Below are positions 23,697 to 37,483 of a stretch of 64,000 nucleotides of DNA, piece after piece. How positions within the stretch are numbered: the first letter of the stretch is position 1; every line of letters begins with the position of its first letter. The notes under the pieces are model-generated. The model saw nothing but the letters and a program-made list of their open reading frames with translations, was not told where the DNA came from and searched no databases. The translations under genes were made by a program, and so were the position numbers. Origin of the DNA: Gerris lacustris (taxonomy: Eukaryota > Arthropoda > Insecta > Hemiptera > Gerridae); assembly GCA_951217055.1 (NCBI GenBank), contig OX578283.1, positions 3,102,203-3,166,202 on the forward strand, in the 5' to 3' direction.

Positions 23697-24132
23697 TAGG
23701 GTTGGGAATTCGATAGCTAAACATCGATGTTTTCATAAGTTTCATAAGTTTTCTAGATGTCCCTATTTTATCAATGTTAATACTTAGTTGGGTCATATAG
23801 GGTGTAAAAATATGAAGATCACTGCATAAACAAGCTATATTTTGCCCCTCCCCCCCCCCCCCCTTCGATACATCGACATCGAAAGAACAAACATCGATGT
23901 TAGCCAAAACATCGATCTTTTCGATACATCGACATCGGTCCTCCAAAAAAGGTCACCGGTTTCCCCGATATCCCTTGTGTATACGTTTTTTTTGGGTCTG
24001 ATACATTGGTGACATCGACCTTTTCCGGCCTTCTTTTTCGATGTTGTCCGGTACATCGAAGGATCAACATCGATGTTTACAAGTCCGATACATCGATGTT
24101 TTCGATACATCGACATTGATGTCCCAACCCAA
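23697..24132. mobile_element. hAT-like MITE built of ACATCGATG repeats
   Basis: The ends are TAGGGTTGGGA (left) and GATGTCCCAACCCAA (right), flanked by a perfect 8-bp target duplication ATTCTCAC (23689-23696 and 24133-24140). 8-bp duplications and short TAG-type TIRs are characteristic of hAT elements. The interior is mostly ATCGATGT / ACATCGAT motifs in both orientations, plus a C14 tract (23850-23863). There is no transposase. A second copy with a different target is at 49582-49973. Confidence 0.85.
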
Positions 24133-24419
24133 ATTCTCACATGTTGACTAGGAAAGGAGGAAACAATATTTCATAAAACATTTTAGTTTTATTCTTACCG
24201 TCTTGCACTATGTCATCTATTCCTTCCCCGTCCAGTAACTTTAAATATTGATTCTGAGGTTACCGAAGGTAACGGAAGATATGCCATCATTGCGGAAAAC
24301 GAAAGAAATTATGTCTCCGATTTTAAAAATGCCAAGACAGAATTCCGTTGCAGACATCAGGGAATATTTTTGTGGTACCGTGTCTGTCTATCAGACTATC
24401 CACAATTAGAGTAAATTGG

Positions 24420-24592
24420 CTTGTATGAAACGAAGTTTGTGATTCGAGACTCGTCTAAGTGAAAGATTTTTTATAGGTAAATGCCGGTAGTTGATTTACC
24501 TGTAAACAAATTTTCACTTGGACAAGTCTCGATCCACCGACCTCTGATTCAGCAGGCATAAGTGCTAACCATTGCACGATGGAGGTAGATGA
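24420..24592 (-). repeat. tRNA-derived SINE with inverted tail
   Basis: On the minus strand from about 24590, TCGTGCAATGGTTAGCACTT looks like a tRNA D-arm/A box, and GGTGGATCGAGACTTG about 45 bases on looks like a B box. A second stretch in opposite orientation (GATTCGAGACTCGTCTAAGT, about 24441) pairs with the B-box region, making a hairpin. A related stretch, ACTTGGACGAGTCTCGAATC, occurs at about 34809. Confidence 0.55.
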
Positions 24593-24633
24593 TTTTTCAA
24601 TACACTGAATTGGTATATAAGCATAATATTATA

Positions 24634-25621
24634 TAGAGATGATTAGTAATGACGTCACAAGATGACGTAAGCTTTCGATAATTTATTCGATTCGGTTTGT
24701 TACGTTCCTTTTCCTTATCACCTGTTATCAATCCCATGTAAAATGAATGGGACAATTTTCACAACTTTTTAAATAATTAATTATTAAATTATTATTAATT
24801 TATAAGACTTTTCAACCTTTGAACGTTATTATACTAAGTCTATTTTAACAATGTAAGATAAGAAAACATTAAAAATTGCCGTTCTAGTGGTTTAAAAAAG
24901 TATTATTGTGAGTGTGTTTTATTGTGGTGATACCGTCCGGGTCCGTTCTTATTTATTGTTTATTTTTTAAATGGTTTTTCTATTTTAGTTTGTATATTAT
25001 GTCTTCCACCTCCTCGCGCGTTATGAAAATTTCATCTATACTTCATTTTTTTTCGGAGGACAAAGCTATTCTTCGTAAAAGTATGTCAGAGTACTTAAGT
25101 AATATTAAATTAATGTATTAAATTAGTTTTTTAATCAAAATTTTAAACAAGTATACATGCGAGGCACTCATATCTTATATTATTATACTCGTTAATATAG
25201 ATGACAAAAAAATACACAAATAATAATAGTAATAACAGTCTGCTCTTTGTCTCGTCATCAACGTCTTTTTCCTAGGCTGGTCAGTGATCTATTGTATAGT
25301 ATATAATTATGTTCCAACATCGGTTAAATATAATGCACATTGTAAGTAACCAGGAACAAAATATTATTAGCAAATAATCTTTTATTACCTGGCAGATTAA
25401 GTATCACTATCTTTTTACAAGTCCTGTACCCTGAGTATACTTCATTGAGTTTCAAAACTTGAGAAAAATTTATTTTCGGACACACAATATGAACACGAAC
25501 ACACCCTGTGAATTTTTATGGCAACAGGAAATACAAAAAATCAAGTATAAAGATTATTATCTCAAATAGCTTTTTCGATGTTATGACCCTTCACACAAAT
25601 ACTCATTTTAAATAACTGAAC
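24634..25621 (+). mobile_element. Right-truncated copy of the 51351-52579 element
   Basis: It starts TAGAGATGATTAGTAATGAC and stays collinear and highly similar to 51351-52340 for nearly 1 kb. It diverges at about 25621, before the right terminal repeat. Both copies hold a short frame (here 24912-25121) encoding MSSTSSRVMKISSILHFF; it has no recognised family and may be a captured host segment. Confidence 0.8.
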
Positions 25622-27601
25622 TTTTAAATAACTGATTCCAACGAAATATAAAGCTACATAATTGCTACGCTAAAATTCTTTTTGCTCTTGCTTTCTAAGT
25701 AAAATAAAATCAAATGAGGAAAATAATCAAAGTGATACTCACCTTCTGCCGCCTGATTGTCGCATAGATATTCTTTTTATCATAATTATTATTTCATATT
25801 CCAACAGGCGCCCCTGCGCCTCACTCATATAGTAGGAGTGGCAGAAGGAGTACCTATTACAGCATAAGAACGCTTGGTGATTTTTGTCTTTATGACCCTT
25901 CTATATTGCAGTCTGAAAAGTCGCTTACACATATTTTAAGAAGTGAAAATTGTGCTATTGCATCACTTACACATCACTGATGAAATATCGTATGGATATA
26001 AGAACGTTTTATTCGATTTGTCGGACCCAATGTTTCTTTCTTATAATCGGCTTGGCGGCGCTTCGGAAAATTTCCCGTCTTTCCGGTGCCCCTATCCGTC
26101 CCTGTCGATTCTTGGTTATTTGGATTTTAAAAATAGATTGTCCTAAATCGTATAGTTTGACAGAAAGGCGGTAATAAAAAAAATATTGATGTAGTAATTT
26201 GAAAGCTATAAAATAACCGAATCTTTCGAATCGTAAAAATCCTGTCAACGCGTTTCTGTTTAACAGCGTCCGTGTATTTATTATCTTAGAAGCCCATTTA
26301 TATGGGCTTTATCTCTTCCACTCTGTCTTCTGTAGTCTACAGATATAGTTGCTAAATCCACCGCAATATCCTCCAACAGCGCTCCTATCCAAAAATAAAT
26401 AAATAAATCCCTTCTGGATGTTTCCTTTTTAGTAGGTCCTTACTTATTCTTTTTAGTAAGGACATTAAAGTTTTAAGGTCCTAAGAGAGCAATTCACACG
26501 TCTTAAGGGTCCACACGATATCCCTAATTGAAAATCCCGTCCTCGCAGTGAAATTAGGGAGAAAAGGGAACCTGGTGAAAATGTTTATCGTGTGTTTGGG
26601 GGAAAAAGACCCCCCTCCCTCCCTCTTACCGTCCTGATGTTCATTTTACGGTCTCCATTTTAGAAAAGCGTTAAAAGTTATAGCGTTTTTCGGTTGCTAC
26701 GACACCTTACATCCTAAGATATAAATATTACGGTTAAACACAATGGGGACCTCAGCCCCCCCCCCCCCCCCTCGAAACCCCCTCTACGCTAAATTTACGA
26801 CGTTTTATACGAGTTATATTTCTTAATCGGATCGTATCGTTGTCGTAACTTTGTGGAGAAAATCGTTTTAACGATGTTCAAGTTATGGCCTAGAAGGGGG
26901 AAAATCATTTTTAGTACATTGTGTAATCTTTTGGATACGCACATTGTACCCTAAATTGTTCTGTACTAAAGTTTTTGGATGAATTACACTTTGCTGAGTA
27001 ATGCTAACGAGACAGGGAGGTGATACAACACTGATTTTATGATGATTTTCATAACTATATCTCTTCTTCTGATTTTATTATGACATTCAAATCCAACCGA
27101 AACCAACTGATTCACCAACAGATTTTGACAACTTATTAAAAAGTCAATTAATTGGAGGTAGTTCGGTACGAACAATAAGTACATATATGAGGAGAGACGG
27201 CTGTTCAACACTAATTTTAGATGGTGGTAAATTAATAACATTTGTAGGATAAATAATTTTATTTAAAAAAACATTTTTAAAAACAAGCTTTTTTTCGTAT
27301 TCTTCTCAGCAAACCCTTTCATTTGATACCCATATCATGGGCGTGCTTAAAAAATAACTAGTCCATCATCATGGGCGATCTGCCGTATTGGATTTAGAAT
27401 GACGTCACTTATCTAACTATGCATTGTCATCCAAACTAAACGTGTATGCAAAATTTCAATTTAATCGGTTGAGGATAACTGCTTTAAAATCCATTTGCAA
27501 GATTTGACCCGAACATACATACATACATACAAACATTGCAAGTTAAATAAAAGCTTGTAAAAATATATATTTATATTTGATTTAACTCACACTCACACAA
27601 A
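25622..27601. other. Intergenic DNA, C16 tract, repeat edges
   Basis: No gene is supported. There is a 16-base C run at about 26756-26771. The 27320-27560 stretch ends in (CATA)n plus ACATTGCAAGTTAAATAAAA, the kind of tail seen in dispersed insect repeats, but I find no second copy in the window. Confidence 0.4.
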
Positions 27602-28163
27602 ACTTTCTCATATACGAATACATAATTAATTGGTCCAGTGTTTTCCATTTATTAATTAATTGTTTCACGTTTTCTTGGTTGTACTTAATTATTGTTAAAC
27701 ATTTCATCAAAATTAACCATAAAAATAATTTCTTCTTGGCAGGGACTCGAACCCATCCTCTCACCATTTTCAATTATAGTTATTTTCTCAAGAACTGTAT
27801 TTGTCCTGAAAAACGACTTACATAGTTAGATTCGTATTTAAAAGGACTACAAAATAGAGTTTTTAAATAAAAATTGTGGAAACCATTTTTTCAAGAAATA
27901 TTTTTTCCCACATTTTAAGGTTTTTACATCCAACGGTAACAACTTCTAAATTTAGAGTTAAATATAATTTCTTCAATTCGCCTCTGGTTGTGATTTTTCT
28001 GTAAGCTAAATTTCATCGATATCGATCAGGTAGTTAAGGCTGCACAGACAGACAGACATTTTTTAAAAACTATTTTTTTGGACTCAGGGGACCTCAAAAC
28101 GTGTAAATCCATCAAAATCGAATTTTCGCGCCATCACAATGCTTTCTCTTTATATGAGAAAGT
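27602..28163 (+). mobile_element. TTTCTCATATA TIR family, copy A
   Basis: Perfect 13-bp terminal inverted repeats: ACTTTCTCATATA at 27602 and its complement ending at 28163. The interior includes CTCGAACCC (about 27750, a B-box match on the minus strand), a CAGACAGACAGAC tract and GGGGACCTCAAAACGTGTAA. Collinear with copy B (33339-33913). No coding capacity. Confidence 0.8.
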
Positions 28164-28567
28164 AAAAAGACATATTACTTATATAGAACACAAAAAAAAA
28201 CAGATTAGCATAATATGTACATACAAGTAGTATATATTTTTGCTTTTTTGTATGTACAATGTACATGCAAATCAAAATCAATAAGCTATCGATTCGATAT
28301 CCGTGGTCCAGAACCCTCAAAATAAATACTACTCATACATTTACAACTAACTTTAAAAAAAGCCTTCTTTTACTTTTTGGAAAAAAAGAAAGGAAATAAA
28401 GTTGGCACACTGATGTCACCAAACATTGAAGTCAATTTTCTACAAGAACCTTTTTTTACTATTGGAAGCGCCCCCCCCCCCCCCCCCCCCCTCAACACAC
28501 GAAAGAAGGACCACTTCACTTGCGACCACCCTTATAGTAAGTAAACCATGAATTTAATATATATATA

Positions 28568-28962
28568 AACCCAGGATTCGGTCACAAAACAAAAACCAAC
28601 TCACACCGCTCACAACATACTTAAAAACCCGACGTTTCGGCTTTATTTAAAACCTTCTTTAAAAACCTTATTTAAAAAAGGTCCTACAAAGGTTCTAGTC
28701 AATTTTAATGTTTTCTTTCCATTATTTATTATATTAATTCTCACTTCAACGTTTCTTAATGTAAGTTAAAATCTTTGCGCTTCCATAAGAGTTATTCTGT
28801 TAACTTTTCTCTTATATTTAGTTGCATTCTTTGTAAACCTTTTGTATTTCTTCTGTTTTAGATCCTCTGAAGAAGGTTTTAAATAAAGCCGAAACGTCGG
28901 GTTTTTAAGTATGTTGTGAGCGATGTGGGTTGGTTTTTGTTTTGTGTCCGAACCCTGGGTTT
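28568..28962. mobile_element. MITE with ~92-bp TIRs
   Basis: The left end AACCCAGGATTCGGTCACAA is mirrored by the right end reading TCCGAACCCTGGGTT. The inverted arms extend inward about 92 bp to the core GACGTTTCGGC / GCCGAAACGTC. The interior is AT-rich and non-coding. Confidence 0.8.
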
Positions 28963-29019
28963 TTTTCAGTGTTTTAATAACTATTCGCGGTCGTGTGTTG
29001 TTTCGTTTATTATATATAT

Positions 29020-29668
<649 letters not shown>

Positions 29669-30496
29669 GTACAAGTATCAAGTGTAAATAAAACCGTTTC
29701 CTTCTGAATGTAAAATGGGCAAGCTTTGCTGTACTAAACACAAAATATAAAAATCACACTTGTTTACCAAGTGTTAGATGGTGAAAGTAGGTTCATACAA
29801 GTATATAAGGAGGTAATATATATGTATATACAAGATATATACTTGTACTTTTTCTGCTGTTAGATTCTGGGTTCTTCTTGTATATTATTATTCTTCTCCT
29901 TGTACTTTTTTTACACTCTTTCTGCTGTCCCTAACACAATTTTTTTTTACTTTTTATGTATAAATGTTAAAATCTCGCTGTTGCTATTTCCTTGTTATCA
30001 AAACATTTGTGTTTTTTTTTCGTTTTTTCCTCTTTTTTTCGGAAGTTTGAGTGAGGGTTAAATATAGAGGGTGTACAGCAAGGGGAAAAAAGTGTCAAAG
30101 TCTATTTTTACTGTTGATTCTCTCTCTTTCTCTTTTGGATGTTGAGTTTCTCTCTCTCTCTCGGATGGTGTTTAAAAGCTAAGATTGTAGTTGACAGGTG
30201 ATAAATGCAATGCTGGTTTAGGAGGTACGTAGCCCTCTTTCGTTCGATAAAAACCTGAAGGTGACACACAGTGAAACGTTGTGTTTTTTTTTCTCTCTCT
30301 CTCTCCCCAACTGTATTTACCTTTTTCTCAATTTTTTTATTTTTTATACACAATTCTTAAAGTATCAGTTTACAAAATAAGTAGAGGTCTTAAAAAAAGA
30401 GGGACAAGGTTTTTTTTTTTTTTAATAGAATAATTTTCGTAAAACATCGTTTCCTGTTACAAGGGGTCACTTGAAAAGTTCAAACTTAATTATGTT
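29669..30496. other. Intergenic DNA, CT-rich patches
   Basis: No gene. TCTCTC patches occur at 30118-30165 and 30290-30305. Confidence 0.45.
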
Positions 30497-31416
30497 ATGG
30501 GTTTGTATACAAACAAAACTAAGGACCCATATAATTTCGTGAGTTTGATCTTGTTAATACATCTGTATTTTCAGAAGTACTCAAATAAAAAATTTGAAAC
30601 CTTACACTTATGTCGTCTGTAATAGCCCAAAATTTAGGGAAGCCCAAAAAAATAATTCCTTAAAAAAGAGGGGTTAAACTCTTTTTTCACAAAAATGCAT
30701 CCTGTATGTTAAATAAATTGGCTGTGCGTGAAGTCTCACGTAAAAAGGGTTTCGTGATCATGAAATTAGTACTGGGGGGGGGGGGGGGGGCACGTAAAAT
30801 TAAGATGTTTTTTGACAAAATTAAACACTTTCCACAAGTGTTATATATTTTTGTAATCTACTCTTCAATACCTTTCATTTAATACCCCACTCAAATTGTA
30901 AAAAAATATTTTTTTCCCGTGGCAGGAATTAGCCGCCATTTTGGATCTCCAGTTAATCAGATCAAATTTCTATTCTTATTTTTTTCTTTGGCCTATCAGA
31001 CCGCACATTTTGCATATTTTTTTTATATTTTGAGTAACAACAGAAATATAGTTTTAGGAGGGGGGACACGCAAAATCAAGATGTTTTTTGACAAAATGGC
31101 GTGGACATTTAAACACTATCCACAAGTGTTATATATTTTTGCAATTAACCCTTCAATGCCTTTCATTTGATACCCCACTCAAAATTTTAAAAAAATGTTT
31201 TCGCGTGACCGCCACTTTGAATTTGAACAGCTGATAATTTTGAGTTTCCTATATTTTTCCTGTGTGCGCGTCAAAACGATCTTTAATACTGGAAAGTTTC
31301 ATGTTTTTATCTCATTTGATTAAATAGTTATTGGAACCGTACAGAGTGACAGACAGACGCAGGAACGAATTTGAAAGGGTTTCTTTTTTTGGTTTTACCA
31401 ACGAAACCCTAAAAAT
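30497..31416 (-). mobile_element. Diverged GGGTTT..AAACCC TIR element
   Basis: The right end (ACGAAACCCTAAAAATTG) and the left end (GGGTTTGTATAC) are imperfect inverted copies. Each end also has a nearby AACC/GGGT complement. The interior holds two internal repeats with CCTTTCATTTGATACCCCAC (31157-31176) and CCTTTCATTTAATACCCCAC (30872-30891). These are complementary in style to the 46734-47887 element, so I read it as the same superfamily in reverse. A G17 run spans 30774-30790. Confidence 0.5.
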
Positions 31417-31669
31417 TGTTTTTTGTGACCTCGCGAAACCTTCGTGATCTATTTTTTTGTCAAATCAACGAAAAAATCATAATTATTATTAGTCAAATTA
31501 AAACTATCTTTATATGTTTGGAAGACGAAAAATCAATTTAAAAGCGTTTGTTTCAAGTAAAACTTTTAAATTGACGCCATCTTGAAAAGGCTAGGCCGAT
31601 TATTACGTTGACCAGCTAGTTGTTTATTCTAAACACTAAAATATATATTAAAAACAATAGACTGCAAAT

Positions 31670-32237
31670 TGGTGTTGCCCATAGCTTCCTCGCATCCTAT
31701 CACGAAATTTATTGATTTTATGCTTTTACAAAACATTATTGTCTAATTTGTTTAATTGTTTCCCTCGTTTTTTAAATCTGTCACAATTGTTTTGATATTT
31801 TGCATGAATTGAAGTATCAAAAGTTAAAGATTGTAGACGGTTCAAATTAATCTGGGGCAATCTGCGGGTTACTTTCGATAAACTATAAAAGTTTCATACA
31901 AATCAGATAAGTACTTTTGAAGCTATTGGTGTACATAAATTAATGTTTGTACGCATGTTGAAGAGAAACAAATTGCACTAAAATTAAAACCTATATGGAT
32001 GGGACCAAGAATGAGCTAATAATGACCTACCATACAAATTTCATTAAAATCGGAATTGTAGTTTTTAAGATATGTTGGTTTGCACAAATTGAGTGACAGA
32101 CCGACACGGAACCAGAAATGTCCCCTAATGGCTGAAACAGATTTATGGCTTAGAATTTTTAAAATTGGAGACATCAAATCTTTTCGTTTTTCAGAAAGAT
32201 CACATAGCTTCCGTTACCTTCGGTAAGCTCGGAAGCT
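31670..32237 (+). mobile_element. CTCGGAAGC-hairpin family, copy
   Basis: It begins GCAAATTGGTGTTGCCCATA followed by GCTTCCTCGC. It ends with a terminal hairpin whose arms are TTACC/GGTAA nested in GCTTCCG/CGGAAGC. The interior is collinear with 38468-38951 in its first half. Non-coding; superfamily unknown. Confidence 0.65.
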
Positions 32238-33338
32238 AGAAACTTATCTCTTCGTAGATGTTGTTTCTATAAGGTAGGCTTCAGTGGCCAGAATCTAATA
32301 AATCTCGCAGTTGCACTTCTGAAGTATCTAGATTCACCATAAGACATCTTGCATCTTGTTCTTCAAAACAACTATTACCGTAATTATATTATCGTCAATA
32401 AAAAAAAGTTACGTTTTAAAGTAAACGAAAATAACTAATTCAATTGTAGGAGAAAAAATAAAGAGTATGTTTGGGGTATATAACACGTATGGTCGAAGCG
32501 ATAGCAGACTTACCCTCGCGTGCACCCCCCCCCCCCCCAAATCCTTGAAATCGGTTCAATTCTGTTCAAAGAATAATAATCCCTTTCCTTCCATGATAAT
32601 AACTGAAATTTCCGACGACAAACATACTAACGGGTTTTCTTTCTATTAAGTCCCTTGGGAACGGAACCCGACTCAGAGTAATAAAAACCTTGGCAACGAT
32701 ATCAAGTAATTCTCTACTTAACTGTGTAAAGTATAAACTTGTGCTTAGCTTGGTTTGGTCTTTTACTGATAAGAAACTAAGTTGAAAGTCCTCCAAACAA
32801 CTACATACTGAAGAAAAACTTTATGGAATTTCTCAAGCCCCTTACGTACCAACACACTTTTTCCCCCTTTCCCCTTTTCAAAGCTTCGTATTTATATCGT
32901 AAACAATTCTTATATATCATTTTTTCATATTTCATCTGGTCGTAAAAGTCCCCCCCCCCCTCCTTACCAACTAAGTCCTTTTTAACTTGAATTACTTAGA
33001 AGCGAAATCACTCTGGGAAAATCCCTTGTTATCGAATTTAATTAACAGAGCTATTAAAAAGAATGATATAGAGATGAGTGCACCCTAGGGAGTAATATCT
33101 GAACTAAATCCCTAAAATCAGTGTTGCCTCATCTTACAACAATTATCCCTAAATTTATTAATGTACTTAGTAGACTGTAAAAAATAATAAAAGAAGAAAT
33201 ATTACTCGTTTCTTAACGGTGTAATGTTAGGAAATACCCCCTCCCCAGACATTAAAACATCCGAGATTGTAAATCACAAGGAGAATAGTGACGTGACGGT
33301 CACAATAAAAAAAAATCGGTCCGAGACAACTCAGACAA
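32238..33338. other. Intergenic DNA with C-runs
   Basis: No gene. C-runs at 32525-32538 and about 32950-32960. Confidence 0.45.
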
Positions 33339-33913
33339 ACTTTCTCATATATGAGTTCATGATTACTTAGCCCAGTGTTTCCACTTATTAGTTTTCAAAT
33401 GTACATTTAAATATTATTGAACATTTCATCAAAATTTATCATAAAAATAACTTCTCCTCCGGGCTCTCTCCATCCGCGTTTTAAGCTAATTTCTCAGGAA
33501 CTAGATTTTTTCCGGGAAAACGGCTTATATCGTTGGATTCGTATTCAAATGGACTACATTTTAGAATTTTTTAATCAAAATCGTCGGAACCGTTTTCGAG
33601 AAATAATTTTTTTTCCAGGTTTTTTTCAGAGTTTTTGGGGGGTAGCGCCCCCAAAATTAAAGCTAAAATTCATTTCTAAATTTCGCCTCGGGATATGATT
33701 TTTCTGAACATGTATGCCAAATTTCTTCAAAATCGGCCCATTAGTTTAGGCTCCAGGCGTCTGCACAGACGACAGACGACAGACGACAGGCAGACAGACA
33801 TTTTTTAAAAACCACTTTTTTGGACTCAGGGGACCTCAAAACGTGTAAATCCATCAAAATCTCAAAATCGAATTTTCGCGCCATCACAATACTTTCTCTT
33901 TATATGAGAAAGT
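33339..33913 (+). mobile_element. TTTCTCATATA TIR family, copy B
   Basis: ACTTTCTCATATA starts at 33339 and its exact complement ends at 33913. Collinear with copy A, including the GTCTGCACAGACGACAGACG tract and the GCGCCATCACAATACTTTCT subterminal stretch. The B-box region is damaged. A 93-codon frame within is not a gene. Confidence 0.82.
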
Positions 33914-34089
33914 AAAAATCGGTCGAGAGGTACCTCGGAACTTATCCTTACCAAATTATTCCAAAATGGTGGTATATATATAGCCATTTTAACGAAGCAG
34001 AAAAGAACGCAGAAGAAGGAAAAAAATGTTTAGTAAATGGCTACACACGAACCTACTCTACCTCAATATAAAAAAAAAACAAATTCCTA

Positions 34090-35160
34090 ACATTCTCACC
34101 GACAAATTCGGGGCAACCTAATAACTTAATGAACATCCCAATACATGACTGTAAATGCAACCTTCAGCTTAACTCAGGAAAATGCAACTGCTCACTGCTC
34201 AATTAGGGAAGAAGCCGACAGTATAAAATATCTCGGAGTAACAATTGACAAAAAGCTTAATTGGACACAACATATTAACTTACTTACCAAGAAGATTAGA
34301 AAATTCCTGTATTAGTTTAGTTTAGGATAATAAGAAATTTATGTAATACCAAGTTACTAAAACAAATTTATTATAGCTTAGTATAATCTGTATTATCCTA
34401 TGGCATTATTGCCTGGGGATCACCCCCCCCCCCCCCCATCTATTTTAGCACCATTAGTACTAGCCCAAAAAAGCAATAATTAAAACAATACTCAAAAAGC
34501 CGATCCTTAATCCTACAGAGTTACTCTTCAATGACTTCCCTGTATTTAATGTAACTCAGCTATATAAAACAATATGTGTGAGGCTCTCACGCATTGGAAG
34601 TGAAACTTAAGTTCTAGAATGCATTGCTCTCTTTCATTTTTTGACGAATTTATTCTTTCAGGATTAAGAAATGGTTATGGGAAATTTAATTGAAAAAAAT
34701 ATATTGCTACGCTAAGGCAACCAAATTTATTTCAATAAAAATAAATGTTTGTTTTGATTTGCTGGTCTTTAAATAGATATAATACAATTAATCTGAAAAA
34801 ATGATACACTTGGACGAGTCTCGAATCGCAAACTTCGTTACACGATTTCACTATATGAAAAAATTCACTCTACCGCCGCCAAAGAAGTTTCACTTCAAAA
34901 ACAGATCCAACTCCATTACTTTAAAATAGAGAGACACATGCCAAACCACCCTTATCAAACGAGAGCTAAAACTGACAAACAAACAAAAAACCCAACCTAC
35001 CACACGATCCTCCTACAGAACCATGCTAGCTCTATAGCCCCAAAAATCTTCAACCATCTTCCCTTAGCAACAAGAGAACTAAATAATTATGCAAAATACA
35101 AAAAAGTATTAATCCATTGGCTCACATCTCCCATTAACAAAAAAAATAAATAAAACTAGT
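34090..35160 (+). pseudogene. Degenerate LINE reverse-transcriptase C-terminal region
   Basis: Broken translation around 34210-34590 shows the end of a non-LTR reverse transcriptase: SIKYLGVTIDKKLNWTQHIN, then KIRKFLY after which stops and shifts accumulate, and a LSYGIIAWG-like stretch (shifted) interrupted by a C15 run (34423-34437). After about 270 bases of other DNA (about 34600-34860, including a SINE-like ACTTGGACGAGTCTCGAATC), the C-terminal tail resumes as HPYQTRAK..APKIFNHLP (34938-35153). 5'-truncated and dead. The style suggests the Jockey/CR1 group. Confidence 0.7.
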
Positions 35161-36005
35161 TCTTATAATAATAATAATACTAATCCTTACTTATCACTAA
35201 TTACTTGATATCCTCACAATATTGCCTTTCTACTCTTATTATGCTACTTACTCTGTCTGTACACTCATTAACTTTAATATTAAATTCTTATTTTTAATTT
35301 ATTATTTCTTTAATATTTCGTAAATCTAAATCTTATGTAAAATATAGTATAATAGTATTGAAAATGTTTCTATATAAATTGGGAATATGTGTGTGTATTA
35401 GATGTGGATATGTACTCATACTAATCCATATCAATATGTACAATTTATATTTCCAAAGGGGAAAAACTGAGCCGCGCTCAAGCTTAGGATTATGCGGCCT
35501 GTAAGCAAAACTAGTTCAAAGTCTCTAATTCACTAAGATTTAATGTAAAATTAAAAATTAGCCACTGTATTTTATTTTAAATATATATGTCATATCATAT
35601 TATGTTGTAATATAGATAGAGGAATTTTTCTGAGATGCTATTTCTGCTCAATCGGTGAAATAATTCCGCTAAATAATTATTTAGCGTTAAATTATCAAAG
35701 GTCAAATGTCGACATTTATTTCCAAAGGGCGGCAGAAATCAAAACGAAATTCAGTGGAATTGTTTGTATGTTGTTGTCTTATCAAGAGTTAGTTAGTTTG
35801 ATGCAAATTTCACCGCAATCGAAAATATTTTCGATTTCTTACGAATTTTTGAAACTTTTGCTGACCCCCAAAAAATAGGTTAATGACGTTATGCATTTAT
35901 GATTTTATCTACGATTGATACGAAATATAAACATTGTATCTCTGTTTAGATGCGTAGAAAGTGATTCTTTACGTACTTGTATTCATTGCGCAAGCGCGTC
36001 TCATA
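35161..36005. other. AT-rich intergenic DNA
   Basis: No gene. It may include the 3' untranslated region of the LINE at 34090-35160 (TTATAATAATAATAATACTA tail at about 35163). Confidence 0.4.
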
Positions 36006-36510
36006 GTTCTGAAGAATTCCTCTTCTTTACCACCCTTGGACGGTAAAAAAGAGGAATTCTTCAGCTTTACGCACGATTAGCGAGTTTGATTACATTTAAC
36101 AAAACTAATTTGCTATTCTTTTATTAAAGTAACTGTTTATATAGAGTTTTTAGTGAAAAACAATGAGTGAATCAAATGACTTTAACGAAAATGTGGAGAA
36201 TAATAATACTCCTCCAGAAATAATTAATTCAGCAAAAAATACAACTCAAGAATTAATACCATCTTTATCAAGTGAGAGATACGAACTTACATTCAGCAAG
36301 TTTACTTTTTTCTGTATTTATTATTTAAATCTAACAATCGTAGATAAAGTACGGTACGCAACTCGTGCGAAAACGGCATTTTGCATTGCTCGTGTGGTTT
36401 TACTACCCTCGCTGTCGCTCGGGTGCAAACTCCACACTCGCATGCAAAATGCTACTTTCCGCACTCGACGCGTAATGTACTATTCCCGGCAGCACTGCAA
36501 CATGTAAGGA
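36006..36510 (+). mobile_element. Dispersed element carrying a short protein-coding fragment
   Basis: From 36042 this sequence is repeated at 50218-50640. At its left a hairpin pairs GAAGAATTCCTCTT with AAGAGGAATTCTTC (about 36011-36062). A frame from ATG 36163 reads MSESNDFNENVENNNTPPEI.., then a run ending SERYELTFSKF. The latter loosely resembles the N-terminal helical segment of Crypton-like tyrosine recombinases, a tentative match by eye. The second copy has lost the ATG. Further right, ATTTTGCATTGCTCGTGTGG is followed by an inverted ACACTCGCATGCAAAATGC. Confidence 0.55.
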
Positions 36511-36825
36511 CTGATTTATTTACCAAGTATCAACTTTCTAGCATAAACATTGAGGGAGTTATTCTTGACACAGATAAACAGACACCCAGACAGATATCCA
36601 GCTAAAAACCACCGAAAATGTTTTGAAAACAACAACAGATAATTCCGTTGCAATCTCGGTTTCTTTCCTTTATGGATTTAACAGTCATGTTTCTTTTCCT
36701 TTAGGTCAGGAAAAGAAAAATATGTTCATGAAAACGTTTTCCCAAAGTTTTTCTGGCTAAACAATATTTTTTAAAAAGTATTAGCTCAAACATGAAAATA
36801 AATAGTTCCGTCATAACTCAGACAA

Positions 36826-37483
<658 letters not shown>

